A stretch of DNA of 23,539 bases from JBOGDS01 sp050743075 (GTDB lineage: Bacteria > Actinomycetota > Actinomycetes > Jiangellales > Jiangellaceae). Below the pieces are notes generated by a model. That model was not told where the DNA came from. It did not search any database and saw only the letters and a list, made by a program, of their open reading frames with translations. Positions 15,178 to 23,451 of the stretch are shown here, piece by piece; the first letter of the stretch is position 1; each line of letters starts with the position of its first letter. Position numbers and translations under genes: made by a program. The stretch covers positions 1 to 23,539 of the forward strand of contig JBOGDS010000062.1 of the NCBI GenBank assembly GCA_050743075.1, written 5' to 3'.

Positions 15178-16689
15178 ATGGCTGTGTTCATCGCGCGGAG
15201 ATTGGTCATCTCGTTCTTCGTCCTGCTGGCGGCGACGTTCGTCATGTACACGTTGACGGCGGTGTCCGGGGACCCGATGGAGGACCTGTACAGCATCGGC
15301 AACGCAGACTCGCGGGAACGTGCGATCGCCGAGCGGACCGAGACCATGAACCTGGACACGCCGGTTCCGCTGCGCTATCTGGCGTGGCTCGGCGACCTGT
15401 TCACCGGCAGCCTGGGTGTCAACCGCAACGGCCAGGACGTCTCGGCCCTGCTCGGCCAGGCCGTCTCGGCCACGTTGCAGCTGGTGCTGGCAGCGGTGCT
15501 GCTCGCGATCCTGTTCGGTATCACCGTCGGTATCGTCTCGGCGCTGCGGCAGTACACCGGCTTCGACTACTCCATCACGTTCGCGTCGTTCCTGTTCTTC
15601 TCGCTGCCGATCTTCTGGGTCGCTGTCATGCTCAAGCAGTTCGCGGCGATCGAGTTCAACAACTGGCTGCGCGACCCGACGATCTCGGTACCGGTCATGG
15701 CCGTCGTCTCCCTGCTCAGTGGGCTGGCCTGGATGGCGATCCTCGGCGGCGACCGCAAACGCCGGCTGACCACGTTCGCAATCGCGTTCGTGGCGACGGC
15801 CGGGTTGCTGGCGTATCTGTCCGCGACGAACTGGTTCGCCGATCCGGGCCTCGGCTTCGGCGGCGTGCTGATCGGGGCCGCTGCCGCGGCCCTCGGAGTG
15901 ACGTTGCTTGTGTCCGGGTTCCGCTACCGGGGCCCGCTGATCGCGGCGCTGGCATCGGCGCTGGTCGGCGCCATCTGCTACTTCGCCCTCGGACCGGTGC
16001 TCCAAGACCCCAGCTGGGGCATCATCGTCCTGCTCGCCGTGGCGACGGTCGGCGTAGGCCTGGCGATCGGCTACTTCGTCGGCGGACTGCAACGGCGACA
16101 TGCCATGACGACCGCGGCGCTCACCGGGCTCATCAGCGGCGGCCTGATCTTCCTCGACGCGATGATGCAGGCCTATCCCGGCTACGCGGAGCGGGTCGCG
16201 GGCCGGCCGATCTCGACGATCGGTCCATCCACGCCGAACTTCAGCGGCGACTTCTGGGAGACCGCGCTGGACTCCGCCGGCCACCTGCTGCTGCCGACGA
16301 TGGCGCTCATCCTGATCTCGTTCGCGACGTACACCCGCTACACCAGGGCAAGCATGCTCGAGGTCATGAATCAGGACTACGTGCGCACAGCCCGGTCCAA
16401 GGGCCTCACCGAGAGGACGGTGATCACCAAGCATGCCTTCCGTAACGCGTTGATACCGGTGACGACACTGATGGCCGTCGACCTCGGCGCGGTGATCGGC
16501 GGCGCGGTGATCACCGAGAGCGTGTTCGGCTGGGAGGGCATGGGCAGGTTGTTCATCACCGGCCTCCAGGAGGTCGACCCGGCGCCGGTGATGGCGTTCT
16601 TCATGGTCACCGGCACGGCCGTCGTGGTCTTCAACATGATCGCCGACATCGGCTATGCGTACCTTGACCCGCGGATCCGGCTGTCCTGA
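15178..16689 (+). CDS. Peptide ABC transporter permease, DppB-like with a large helical insertion
   Basis: 503 residues, against about 310-340 for usual DppB/OppB proteins. The N-terminal part (FIARRLVISFFVLLAATFVM, helices to residue 150) and C-terminal part (EAA-type coupling loop YVRTARSKGLTERTVITKHA, residues 401-420, then helices and YAYLDPRIRLS) are standard. Between them, about residues 168-335, are roughly six extra hydrophobic segments (such as VLIGAAAAALGVTLLVSG and GIIVLLAVATVGVGLAIGYF). The frame is continuous with matching codon use, so this is a real in-frame elaboration, not an assembly join I can detect. ATG 15178 has GGAGGGTGGC upstream. It forms the pore with the next gene's product. 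Confidence 0.9.
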   Translation: MAVFIARRLVISFFVLLAATFVMYTLTAVSGDPMEDLYSIGNADSRERAIAERTETMNLDTPVPLRYLAWLGDLFTGSLGVNRNGQDVSALLGQAVSATLQLVLAAVLLAILFGITVGIVSALRQYTGFDYSITFASFLFFSLPIFWVAVMLKQFAAIEFNNWLRDPTISVPVMAVVSLLSGLAWMAILGGDRKRRLTTFAIAFVATAGLLAYLSATNWFADPGLGFGGVLIGAAAAALGVTLLVSGFRYRGPLIAALASALVGAICYFALGPVLQDPSWGIIVLLAVATVGVGLAIGYFVGGLQRRHAMTTAALTGLISGGLIFLDAMMQAYPGYAERVAGRPISTIGPSTPNFSGDFWETALDSAGHLLLPTMALILISFATYTRYTRASMLEVMNQDYVRTARSKGLTERTVITKHAFRNALIPVTTLMAVDLGAVIGGAVITESVFGWEGMGRLFITGLQEVDPAPVMAFFMVTGTAVVVFNMIADIGYAYLDPRIRLS

Positions 16690-16726
16690 CCGGCCCTGAG
16701 CGTCTGAGCAGATGAGAGGAGAGGCC

Positions 16727-17719
16727 GTGAGTATCGACACCGAGGACGGGCAGGCGGCGAGGCCCGAGGCCAGCGACGCGACGCACGGCATGACGGTCGT
16801 CGCTCGCACCCAGGGCGAGCTGATCAGGCGGCGCTTCTTCCGTCACCGGGCCGCACTGATGGGCATGATCACGCTGGGCTTCATCATCCTGCTGGCCATC
16901 ACGTCGATCGGTTTCGGGCCGATCCCGGGCTGGTGGGACAAGTCGTACGAGTCGACCGCCACGGTCGTCGACGGCGGCCGGCCGACGCTGAGCGTCATCC
17001 CCGGGTTCCTCGGCGGCAGCGGCATCCAGCTGGGCGAACACCCGTTCGGCCAGGACAACATCGGCAAGGACTATTTCGCGCTGACCATGCGCGGCGCGCA
17101 GCAGTCGCTCATCATCGCCTTCCTCGGCGGCCTGGTCGCGACGATGGTAGGAACGCTCATCGGGGCGACCGCCGGATACTTCCGTGGCCGGGCCGAGGCG
17201 GTACTGATGCGGTTCACCGACGTGATGATCACCATCCCGCTGCTGGTCATCGCCGCCGTGATCGGTCGCCTGGCCGGCGACAGCGGGATCTTCTTTCTGG
17301 CGTTCATGCTCGGACTTGTGCTCTGGACCACGCTCGCCCGGCTGGTCCGCGGCGAGTTCCTCTCGCTGCGGGAGAAGGAGTTCGTCGAGGCCGCCCGCGC
17401 CGCCGGCACCAGCGCCCGGCGGATCATCTTCAAACACATCCTCCCGAACACGGTGGGTGTGATCATCGTGGCTGGGACGCTGGCGATCGCAGTGCTGATC
17501 CTGATCGAGGCCGCGCTCTCCTTCCTCGGTCTCGGCGTCCAGGCGCCGGATAGTTCACTCGGCCTGCTGATCAACGAGTACGACAGTGCGATGCAAACAA
17601 GACCGTGGCTGTTCTGGTGGCCCGGCCTGTTCATCGTCGCGATCGCGCTGTCGGTGAACTTCATCGGCGACGGTCTGCGCGACGCCTTCGACCCTCGACA
17701 GACCCGGGTGCGTGACTGA
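16727..17719 (+). CDS. Peptide ABC transporter permease, DppC-like
   Basis: 330 residues with an N-terminal cytoplasmic stretch, a first helix at about 40-60 (MGMITLGFIILLAITSIG), a periplasmic segment containing HPFGQDNIGKDYFALTMRGA typical of DppC proteins, and the permease core with the EAA loop (EFVEAARAAGTSARRIIFKH). It ends FIGDGLRDAFDPRQTRVRD, the usual C-terminus. GTG 16727 is chosen because AGGAGAGG lies about 5 bases upstream; an in-frame ATG at 16712 has none. Its stop overlaps the next ATG by one base (TGATG), so translation is coupled to the ATPase gene. Confidence 0.91.
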   Translation: MSIDTEDGQAARPEASDATHGMTVVARTQGELIRRRFFRHRAALMGMITLGFIILLAITSIGFGPIPGWWDKSYESTATVVDGGRPTLSVIPGFLGGSGIQLGEHPFGQDNIGKDYFALTMRGAQQSLIIAFLGGLVATMVGTLIGATAGYFRGRAEAVLMRFTDVMITIPLLVIAAVIGRLAGDSGIFFLAFMLGLVLWTTLARLVRGEFLSLREKEFVEAARAAGTSARRIIFKHILPNTVGVIIVAGTLAIAVLILIEAALSFLGLGVQAPDSSLGLLINEYDSAMQTRPWLFWWPGLFIVAIALSVNFIGDGLRDAFDPRQTRVRD

Positions 17720-18873
17720 TGTCGACATCGATCCAGCCTGGCCTCGGCGATGCGCCCGGCGCGCTCGTCGGTTCGGGGCCGTCGGTCCTGGAGGCGGAGG
17801 GCGAGGCCCACGTCGCCACCGGCATCACCGACGTGCTACCGCCGTCGAAGGAGGAGGTGCTGCGGGTCGAGGACCTCGCGGTCAACTTCCCTACCGAGGA
17901 CGGCATCGTCAAGGCGGTCCGCGGCATCAGCTACGTAGTGCACGAGCGCGAAGTGCTCGGCATCGTCGGCGAGTCCGGATCCGGCAAGTCGGTCTCCTCG
18001 ATGGCCGTGATGGGGCTGCTGCCGAGGAACGCCCGGATCTCCGGGAAGATCGTCTACCGCGGCGACGACATCCTGGAGATGCCGAAGAAGCGGCAACGGT
18101 CCCTGCGTGGCCGCAAGATCGGGATGGTCTTCCAGGACCCGATGACGGCGTTGAACCCGGTCTTCACGATCGGCGACCAGCTCGCTGAGGCCGTCCTGTC
18201 GCACCAGACCATGCCGCGCAAGCACGCGCTCGACCGGGCCGAGGAGATGCTCGACCTGGTCGGCATCCCTCAACCGAAGGCACGGCTGAAGAACTACCCG
18301 CACGAGTTCTCCGGCGGCATGCGGCAGCGGGCGATGATCGCGATGGCCGTCATCAACAACCCCGACGTCATCATCGCCGACGAGCCGACGACGGCGCTCG
18401 ACGTCACGGTGCAGGCGCAGATCCTGGAGAAGCTGCTCGAGGTCAAGGACGCGGTGAACGCCGCGATCATCCTCATCACCCACGACCTCGGCGTCGTGGC
18501 CGGCATGTCCCACCGGGTGCTGGTCATGTACGCGGGCAAGGCGGTCGAGATCGGCGACGCCGACCCGGTGTTCTACCGGCCGCGGATGCCCTACACGGCC
18601 GGCTTGCTCGGCTCGATCCCATCGTTGGAGACCGTGACCGGCGAGCGGCTGCGGCCGATCAAGGGGACGCCACCCTCGCTGATCAACGTGCCGAGCGGCT
18701 GCCCGTTCAACCCGCGCTGCCCGCTCGCTACCGACATCTGCCACACGGACGAGCCGCCGCTGGTCGACACCGACGAGCTCGACCACGTCGCAGCTTGCCA
18801 TCACTGGGAACAGCTCGCCGAGACCGAGGACCCGACTGCGTTCTTCCGCACCGAGAGCGAGGCCGTGTCGTGA
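17719..18873 (+). CDS. Peptide ABC transporter ATP-binding protein, DppD-like
   Basis: 384 residues. After a ~45-residue non-conserved N-terminal extension comes the nucleotide-binding domain: Walker A GESGSGKS (84-91), Q-loop VFQDPMTALNP, signature SGGMRQR (198-204), Walker B VIIADEPTTALD (217-228) and switch His255 in THD. The C-terminal oligopeptide-type domain contains the cysteine cluster CPFNPRCPLATDIC and a later Cys in AACHHW. It drives peptide import by ATP hydrolysis, pairing with the next gene's product as an asymmetric dimer. The start overlaps the permease stop by one base. Confidence 0.93.
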   Translation: MSTSIQPGLGDAPGALVGSGPSVLEAEGEAHVATGITDVLPPSKEEVLRVEDLAVNFPTEDGIVKAVRGISYVVHEREVLGIVGESGSGKSVSSMAVMGLLPRNARISGKIVYRGDDILEMPKKRQRSLRGRKIGMVFQDPMTALNPVFTIGDQLAEAVLSHQTMPRKHALDRAEEMLDLVGIPQPKARLKNYPHEFSGGMRQRAMIAMAVINNPDVIIADEPTTALDVTVQAQILEKLLEVKDAVNAAIILITHDLGVVAGMSHRVLVMYAGKAVEIGDADPVFYRPRMPYTAGLLGSIPSLETVTGERLRPIKGTPPSLINVPSGCPFNPRCPLATDICHTDEPPLVDTDELDHVAACHHWEQLAETEDPTAFFRTESEAVS

Positions 18874-19907
18874 GCGTGACAACAGAGTCCAAGCCGGCCC
18901 CGTCGTCGAAGACGCCCGGCGAGCACCTGCTCGAGGTCACCGACCTGGTGAAGAACTTCCCGGTGCGCGGCGGCGGGTTCCTGCGCCGCGTGGTCGGCTA
19001 CGTACAGGCTGTCAGCGGAGTGTCGCTGCACGTCGACGAGGGCGAGACGCTCGGTGTCGTCGGTGAGTCCGGTTGCGGGAAGTCGACGACCGGCCGGGCG
19101 ATCCTCCAGCTGCACAAGCCGACGTCGGGCTCGGTGCTCTTCGACGGCAAAGAGCTCACGACGCTGCCGACCAAGCAGATGCAGGCTGTGCGCCGTGAGC
19201 TGCAGATCGTGTTCCAGGACCCGTACGCGTCGCTGAACCCGAAGATGCCGGTCAACGACATCGTCGCCGAGCCGCTGAAGGTGCACGGCAAGTACAAGGA
19301 CGGCGGGAAGGCCCGCGTCGCCGAGCTGTTGGAGCTGGTCGGGCTGAACCCCGAGCACGGCAACCGTTACCCGCACGAGTTCTCCGGCGGTCAGCGCCAG
19401 CGCATCGGCATCGCCCGGGCGCTTGCCCTGGCGCCCAAGATGCTGGTGCTCGACGAGCCGGTGTCGGCGCTGGACGTCTCGGTGCAGGCCGGCGTCGTCA
19501 ACCTGCTCGAAGACCTGCAGGACGAGCTGGGCCTGGCGTACATCTTCATCGCGCACGACCTGTCCGTCGTCCGGCACACCTCCGACCGGGTCGCGGTCAT
19601 GTATCTCGGCAAGGTGGTCGAGGCCGGAACCCGCGACGAGATCTACGAGAAGCCGGCCCATCCGTACACCCAGGCGCTGCTGTCGGCCGCGCCGGCGGCG
19701 AACCCGGTCGAGGAGCGCAAGCGGGAGCGGATCATCCTCACCGGCGACGTGCCGAGCCCGCTGGACCCGCCGAGCGGCTGCCGCTTCCGCACCCGCTGCT
19801 GGAAGGCCCAGGAGATCTGCGCCATCGAGGAGCCCGCGCTGATCGACCGCGGCCAGGGCCACCCGTCGGCCTGCCACTTCGCCGAGATCAACACCAAAGT
19901 CCTCTGA
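18870..19907 (+). CDS. Peptide ABC transporter ATP-binding protein, DppF-like
   Basis: 345 residues. Walker A GESGCGKST (65-73), Q-loop IVFQDPYASLNP, signature SGGQRQR (172-178), Walker B MLVLDEPVSALD (191-202) and His229 in AHD are all intact. The oligo_HPY-type C-terminus has CRFRTRC and AQEIC cysteines. GTG 18870 overlaps the upstream stop (GTGA), so the two ATPases are translationally coupled. It is the last gene of the importer operon; a 16-bp perfect hairpin follows 33 bp after its stop. Confidence 0.93.
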   Translation: MSVTTESKPAPSSKTPGEHLLEVTDLVKNFPVRGGGFLRRVVGYVQAVSGVSLHVDEGETLGVVGESGCGKSTTGRAILQLHKPTSGSVLFDGKELTTLPTKQMQAVRRELQIVFQDPYASLNPKMPVNDIVAEPLKVHGKYKDGGKARVAELLELVGLNPEHGNRYPHEFSGGQRQRIGIARALALAPKMLVLDEPVSALDVSVQAGVVNLLEDLQDELGLAYIFIAHDLSVVRHTSDRVAVMYLGKVVEAGTRDEIYEKPAHPYTQALLSAAPAANPVEERKRERIILTGDVPSPLDPPSGCRFRTRCWKAQEICAIEEPALIDRGQGHPSACHFAEINTKVL

Positions 19908-19910
19908 GTT

Positions 19911-19996
19911 CTTGTCCATTGATCACGTCCACCACCCTGCCGGGTACTTCACCAGGCACCGGAACCTGGTGAAGTACCCGTTCGCCTAGTGAAGTC
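19911..19996 (+). repeat. 86-bp palindrome-containing repeat, copy A
   Basis: This segment matches, in inverted orientation, 21094-21179 at 76 of 86 positions with no gaps by my hand alignment. Its core is the hairpin at 19941-19980. Outside the hairpin the conserved parts include TTGATCACGT, CACCACCCTG and GCCTAGTG. The two copies frame the DUF559 gene. Confidence 0.8.
19941..19980. terminator. Perfect 16-bp hairpin downstream of the importer operon (core of repeat copy A)
   Basis: CGGGTACTTCACCAGG, loop CACCGGAA, CCTGGTGAAGTACCCG. It lies between the converging dppF-like (+) and DUF559 (-) genes, so it can end transcription from both sides. No T-run follows. Because it is part of a duplicated element, termination may be only one of its roles. 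Confidence 0.65.
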
Positions 19997-20040
19997 GGTG
20001 GTCGCGGCACGCGAGCAATCGGCGCGGTGTCAGCGCGGTT

Positions 20041-21001
20041 TCAGGCGGCGGAGCCTCGCCGTGCCGCACGGGCGAACGCCGCCAAGAACCGGGCGCGGAT
20101 CTCGCCCGGCCGCGCCAGATCCGCCCAGATGATCCGGACGACCTCGAATCCCAGGCTGCGCAAGCGGTCCTCCCGCTGCTTCTCCCGCCAGACGACGTCA
20201 CCGGGATCCTCGCCAGGCTTGAGCAGCCGGCCATACTTCTGCCTGCCGTCGAACTCGCCGATCGTTCGCTGCTCCACGAAGTGGAAGTCGGTCTGAGCGA
20301 CGAATCGTCCGTCCGGCGTCTGGATGACTGCTTGCAGCTCAGGTGCGGGCAGGCCGACGACGTGGATCGCGACCCGAGACCGGGATTCACCGACACTCTG
20401 CGACCGGCCGTCGGCGAACTCGACGACCCGGCCCGCGTTGATTGAGCCCGGCCAGTTGCGCATGTCGTCGAGCCTGTTCAGCGTCGCCGCCGGCGCCGCG
20501 GGATCCCTACTGAATGCTGCATCGGCGACGATGACAGACGGCTCGAAGTCCGCATCCCGGGCCACGTCGATGACGGTTCGTGGAGCCGCCGTCACGACAA
20601 CGCCGTCGATGACCTCGACATCCTCGGTGCGGACCTCGCCGGCATGGTGGTGGACACCGCCTTCGATTCGCGGTGAGTGCAGATCTGCCCGGCTGACGTG
20701 GACCAGAGACAGATCGAGCCCGTACGTCGGAAGGTCGCGCATCACCGCGGCTGACGCGTGACTGACCACGGCTGGCCGCTCGAGGCTGTGAACCACTGCA
20801 TGCACCTTCGCCCGATGAAGGTCCTCGGGGGTCATCGCGTCGAAGACCGAGCGCTCGACGTATGCCCCCCGGCGAATCGGCACCCACAGGCGGCGTCGTC
20901 GCAGGTACGCGATCTCGTCAACGCTGTAACCCGCCGCCTGCGCCTGCGCTCATGACGACGCCGGCCTGCCGGGCGGCAAGCGTGCCAAGAAGTCCATCCA
21001 T
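20041..21001 (-). pseudogene. DUF559 (Vsr-like nuclease fold) protein with AbiEi-type N-terminus, N-terminal frameshift
   Basis: The main frame (stop 20041, first usable start GTG 20883, 280 residues) ends in a DUF559 domain: VAQTDFHFVEQRTIGEFDGR (Asp ... Glu-Phe-Asp) then REKQREDRLRSLGFEVVRI, the very-short-patch-repair-like PD-(D/E)XK pattern. Upstream the same frame reads back only to a stop (GYSVDEIAYLRRRRLWVP precedes GTG 20883). The start of the AbiEi-type winged-helix domain (MDGLLGTLAARQAGVVMSA, from ATG 21001) lies one base out of frame, the shift falling near 20945-20957. So the gene is either broken or starts at 20883 lacking half its DNA-binding domain. Its biochemical role is unknown. 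It is bracketed by inverted 86-bp repeats. Confidence 0.7.
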
Positions 21002-21093
21002 GGCGGACGGCGTGGCTGCTCTGGCGCTGCACCGGTATCGCCAGATCGCAGCCTGTGGACAACTGTGCAGCAACGTCCGCTGTCAACGGAGCA

Positions 21094-21179
21094 GACTCCA
21101 CTAGGCCAACGGGTGCTTCACCAGGTTCTGGTGCCTGGTGAAGCACCGGCCAGGGTGGTGAACGTGATCAACGGACAGG
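21094..21179 (-). repeat. 86-bp palindrome-containing repeat, copy B (inverted)
   Basis: Inverted partner of 19911-19996. Its hairpin (21110-21149) has stem CGGGTGCTTCACCAGG paired with CCTGGTGAAGCACCGG. One stem pair is A-T in copy A and G-C here, a compensatory change that keeps pairing; the outer part has one mismatch. It sits between the DUF559 5' end and typA, so it lies in the leader or promoter region of typA, not at an operon end. Confidence 0.8.
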
Positions 21180-21238
21180 GGGTGGGTGGTGCACCCGTAC
21201 CATTGAGCGTCCCCCTTCGAGAAACGAGTGACGCCCGC

Positions 21239-23113
21239 ATGCCCATGTGCAGCCGCGACGACGTGCGCAATGTCGCCATCGTCGCCCACGTCGACCACGG
21301 CAAGACCACCCTCGTCGACGCCCTGCTCTGGCAGTCCGGCGCATTTCGCGCGCATCAGGCCGTCAACGAGCGGGCCATGGACACCGAGGACCTGGAGCGG
21401 GAGAAGGGCATCACGATCCTGGCCAAGAACACCGCGCTGCGGTGGGACGGCACCACGATCAACATCATCGACACCCCTGGGCACGCCGACTTCGGCGGGG
21501 AGGTCGAGCGCGGCCTCGCGATGGTCGACGGCGTCGTGCTGCTCGTCGACGCCAGCGAGGGCCCGCTGCCGCAGACCCGCTTCGTGCTGCGCAAGGCGCT
21601 CGCGGCCAGGCTGCCCATCGTCCTGGTCGTCAACAAGACCGACCGTCCCGACGCGCGCATCGAGCAGGTGGTCGACGAGACGTACGAGCTGTTCATCGAC
21701 CTGATGGACGAGCATGTTGACGAGTCCGCCCTGGACTTCCCGATCGTCTACGCGTCCACCCGCGACGGCAAGGCCTCGCTCGAGCGACCGGACGACGGCG
21801 CCGTTCCCGACGCGAAGGACCTGCGGGCCCTCGTCGACACGGTCCTTGCCACCGTCCCGGCTCCGGCGTACGACGATGCCGCCCCGTTGCAGGCACAGGT
21901 CACGAACCTCGACGCCTCGCCGTTCCTGGGCCGGCTGGCCCTGTGCCGGGTGCACCAGGGCGAGATCCGCAAGGGACAGCAGGTGGCGTGGTGCCGCCGC
22001 GACGGCGAGATCAAGCGGGTCAAGATCACCGAGCTGCTGATGACCGAGGCGCTGGAGCGGGTGCCCGCAGACGGCGCCGGCCCGGGCGACATCATCGCGG
22101 TCGCCGGCATTCCCGAGATCACCATCGGCGAGACGCTCGCCGATGCCGACGACCCGAGGCCGCTGCCGCTGATCACGGTCGACGAGCCGGCGCTGTCGAT
22201 GACCATCGGCGCCAACACGTCGCCGCTGACCGGCCGCTCCGGCGGCCGGAAGGTGACCGCGCGACTGGTCAAGGACCGGCTGGACCAGGAGCTGGTCGGC
22301 AACGTCTCGCTGCGCGTGTTCCCCACTCAGCGCCCCGACGCCTGGGAGGTGCAGGGACGCGGTGAGCTGGCGCTGGCCATCCTGGTCGAGACCATGCGCC
22401 GGGAGGGCTTCGAGCTGACCGTCGGCAAGCCGCAGGTCGTCACCCGGCAGGTCGACGGCGCGACGCACGAGCCGGTCGAACGGTTGACGATCGACGCGCC
22501 GGAGGAGTACCTCGGCACGATCACGCAGCTGATGGCCGCACGCAAGGGCCGGATGGAGCACATGGTCAACCACGGCACCGGCTGGATCCGGATGGAGTTC
22601 GTGGTGCCGGCCCGGGGGCTGATCGGCCTCCGCACCGACTTCCTCACCGAGACGCGGGGCACGGGCATCGCCCACCATGTCTTCGAGCGTTACGAGCCCT
22701 GGTTCGGCGAGCTGCGGACCCGGCCGACGGGCTCACTGGTCGCCGACCGGTCCGGTGCGGCCACGTCGTACGCGATGTTCAATCTGCAGGAGCGCGGCTC
22801 GCTGTTCGTCGAACCGGGCACCGAGGTGTACGAGGGGATGATCGTCGGCGAGAACTCGCGGACGGACGACATGGACGTCAACATCACCAAGGAGAAGAGG
22901 CTGACGAACGTGCGGTCGTCGACGGCCGAGGAGCTCGAGCGGCTGATCCCACCGCGGCGGCTCTCGTTGGAGCAGGCGCTGGAGTTCTGCCGTGACGACG
23001 AGTGCGTCGAGGTGACGCCCAACGCGGTCCGGTTGCGGAAGCTGGTGCTCGACGCCACGGAGCGGGGGAGGACGGCCGCCCGGCGCCGTCACGGCCTGGC
23101 CGACCGAACGTGA
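21239..23113 (+). CDS. typA: Ribosome-associated translational GTPase TypA/BipA
   Basis: 624 residues, usual length. G1 is AHVDHGKTT (16-24), the switch region EREKGITILAKNTAL, G3 DTPGHADF (78-85) and G4 NKTD (132-135). The later domains include ANTSPLTGRSGGRKVTARL and ERLTIDAPEEYLG, and the C-terminal family region NHGTGWIRMEFVVPARGLIG and RGTGIAHHVF. TypA binds ribosomes and supports assembly or translation under stress. ATG 21239 gives the expected short N-terminus; the upstream sequence (CGAGAAACGAG) is only a weak ribosome-binding site, and ATG 21245 is an alternative. Repeat copy B lies 59 bp upstream. Confidence 0.95.
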   Translation: MPMCSRDDVRNVAIVAHVDHGKTTLVDALLWQSGAFRAHQAVNERAMDTEDLEREKGITILAKNTALRWDGTTINIIDTPGHADFGGEVERGLAMVDGVVLLVDASEGPLPQTRFVLRKALAARLPIVLVVNKTDRPDARIEQVVDETYELFIDLMDEHVDESALDFPIVYASTRDGKASLERPDDGAVPDAKDLRALVDTVLATVPAPAYDDAAPLQAQVTNLDASPFLGRLALCRVHQGEIRKGQQVAWCRRDGEIKRVKITELLMTEALERVPADGAGPGDIIAVAGIPEITIGETLADADDPRPLPLITVDEPALSMTIGANTSPLTGRSGGRKVTARLVKDRLDQELVGNVSLRVFPTQRPDAWEVQGRGELALAILVETMRREGFELTVGKPQVVTRQVDGATHEPVERLTIDAPEEYLGTITQLMAARKGRMEHMVNHGTGWIRMEFVVPARGLIGLRTDFLTETRGTGIAHHVFERYEPWFGELRTRPTGSLVADRSGAATSYAMFNLQERGSLFVEPGTEVYEGMIVGENSRTDDMDVNITKEKRLTNVRSSTAEELERLIPPRRLSLEQALEFCRDDECVEVTPNAVRLRKLVLDATERGRTAARRRHGLADRT

Positions 23114-23296
23114 TCCAAGGCCGTTGCCTGCGGCCGAGGGCGTAAGTCCTCTGGCCGAGGGCGGTCGTCAACTTTCAGAGCCTTACCGACGAGTCCTGCA
23201 CCCACGACGCGAGCCAACTCCGCGGATGGCCGCACTCTCGATGCTCCATTCGCGGCGTTGGCCCGCGTCGCTCCGCTTTGCTCGCTCGGCGGCTGG

Positions 23297-23418
23297 CGGC
23301 TCGCCGATCTCCGCCGCCGCCGCGGTATCACCCAGGCCTGCGTGGCCGCGCGGATGGGTGTGAGCAAGAGCAAGGGGTCAGCCAGATCGAGAAAGGCAGC
23401 GTGTCCACCCGAGAAATA
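23297..23418 (+). pseudogene. XRE-type helix-turn-helix remnant
   Basis: One frame reads WRLADLRRRRGITQACVAAR then MGVSKSK up to 23374. Two bases later another frame continues VSQIEKGSVSTREI. Together they match the core XRE/Cro helix-turn-helix of the GxxLSQxxxAxxxGxSxxxVSQIExG kind. There is no start codon with coding character upstream, there is a frame break inside, and homology stops abruptly near 23418, so it is a decayed fragment, perhaps of an antitoxin-type regulator. Confidence 0.6.
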
Positions 23419-23423
23419 CGGGA

Positions 23424-23451
23424 CTCCTCGGGTTTCTGTGGGTCCGAGGAG
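23424..23451. other. Hairpin at the end of the XRE remnant
   Basis: CTCCTCGG, 12-base loop GTTTCTGTGGGT, CCGAGGAG. The 8-bp perfect stem starts where XRE similarity ends, so it could mark a rearrangement boundary or a terminal repeat of an element continuing past the window, or be a terminator. Confidence 0.3.

Noticed and set aside
13186..16809. A 1207-codon open frame on the minus strand opposite the peptide-binding protein and first permease
   Set aside because: Its translation is Arg/His/Asp/Gly/Gln-rich with no domain, and the opposite strand carries two unmistakable genes. Long antisense frames like this are expected in GC-rich coding DNA.
23132..23163. Sequence resembling a DosR-type dormancy box near the GGCCGAGGGCG direct repeat
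   Set aside because: On the minus strand GGACTTACGCCCT is one base short of the consensus spacing and lies downstream of typA with no gene start beside it.
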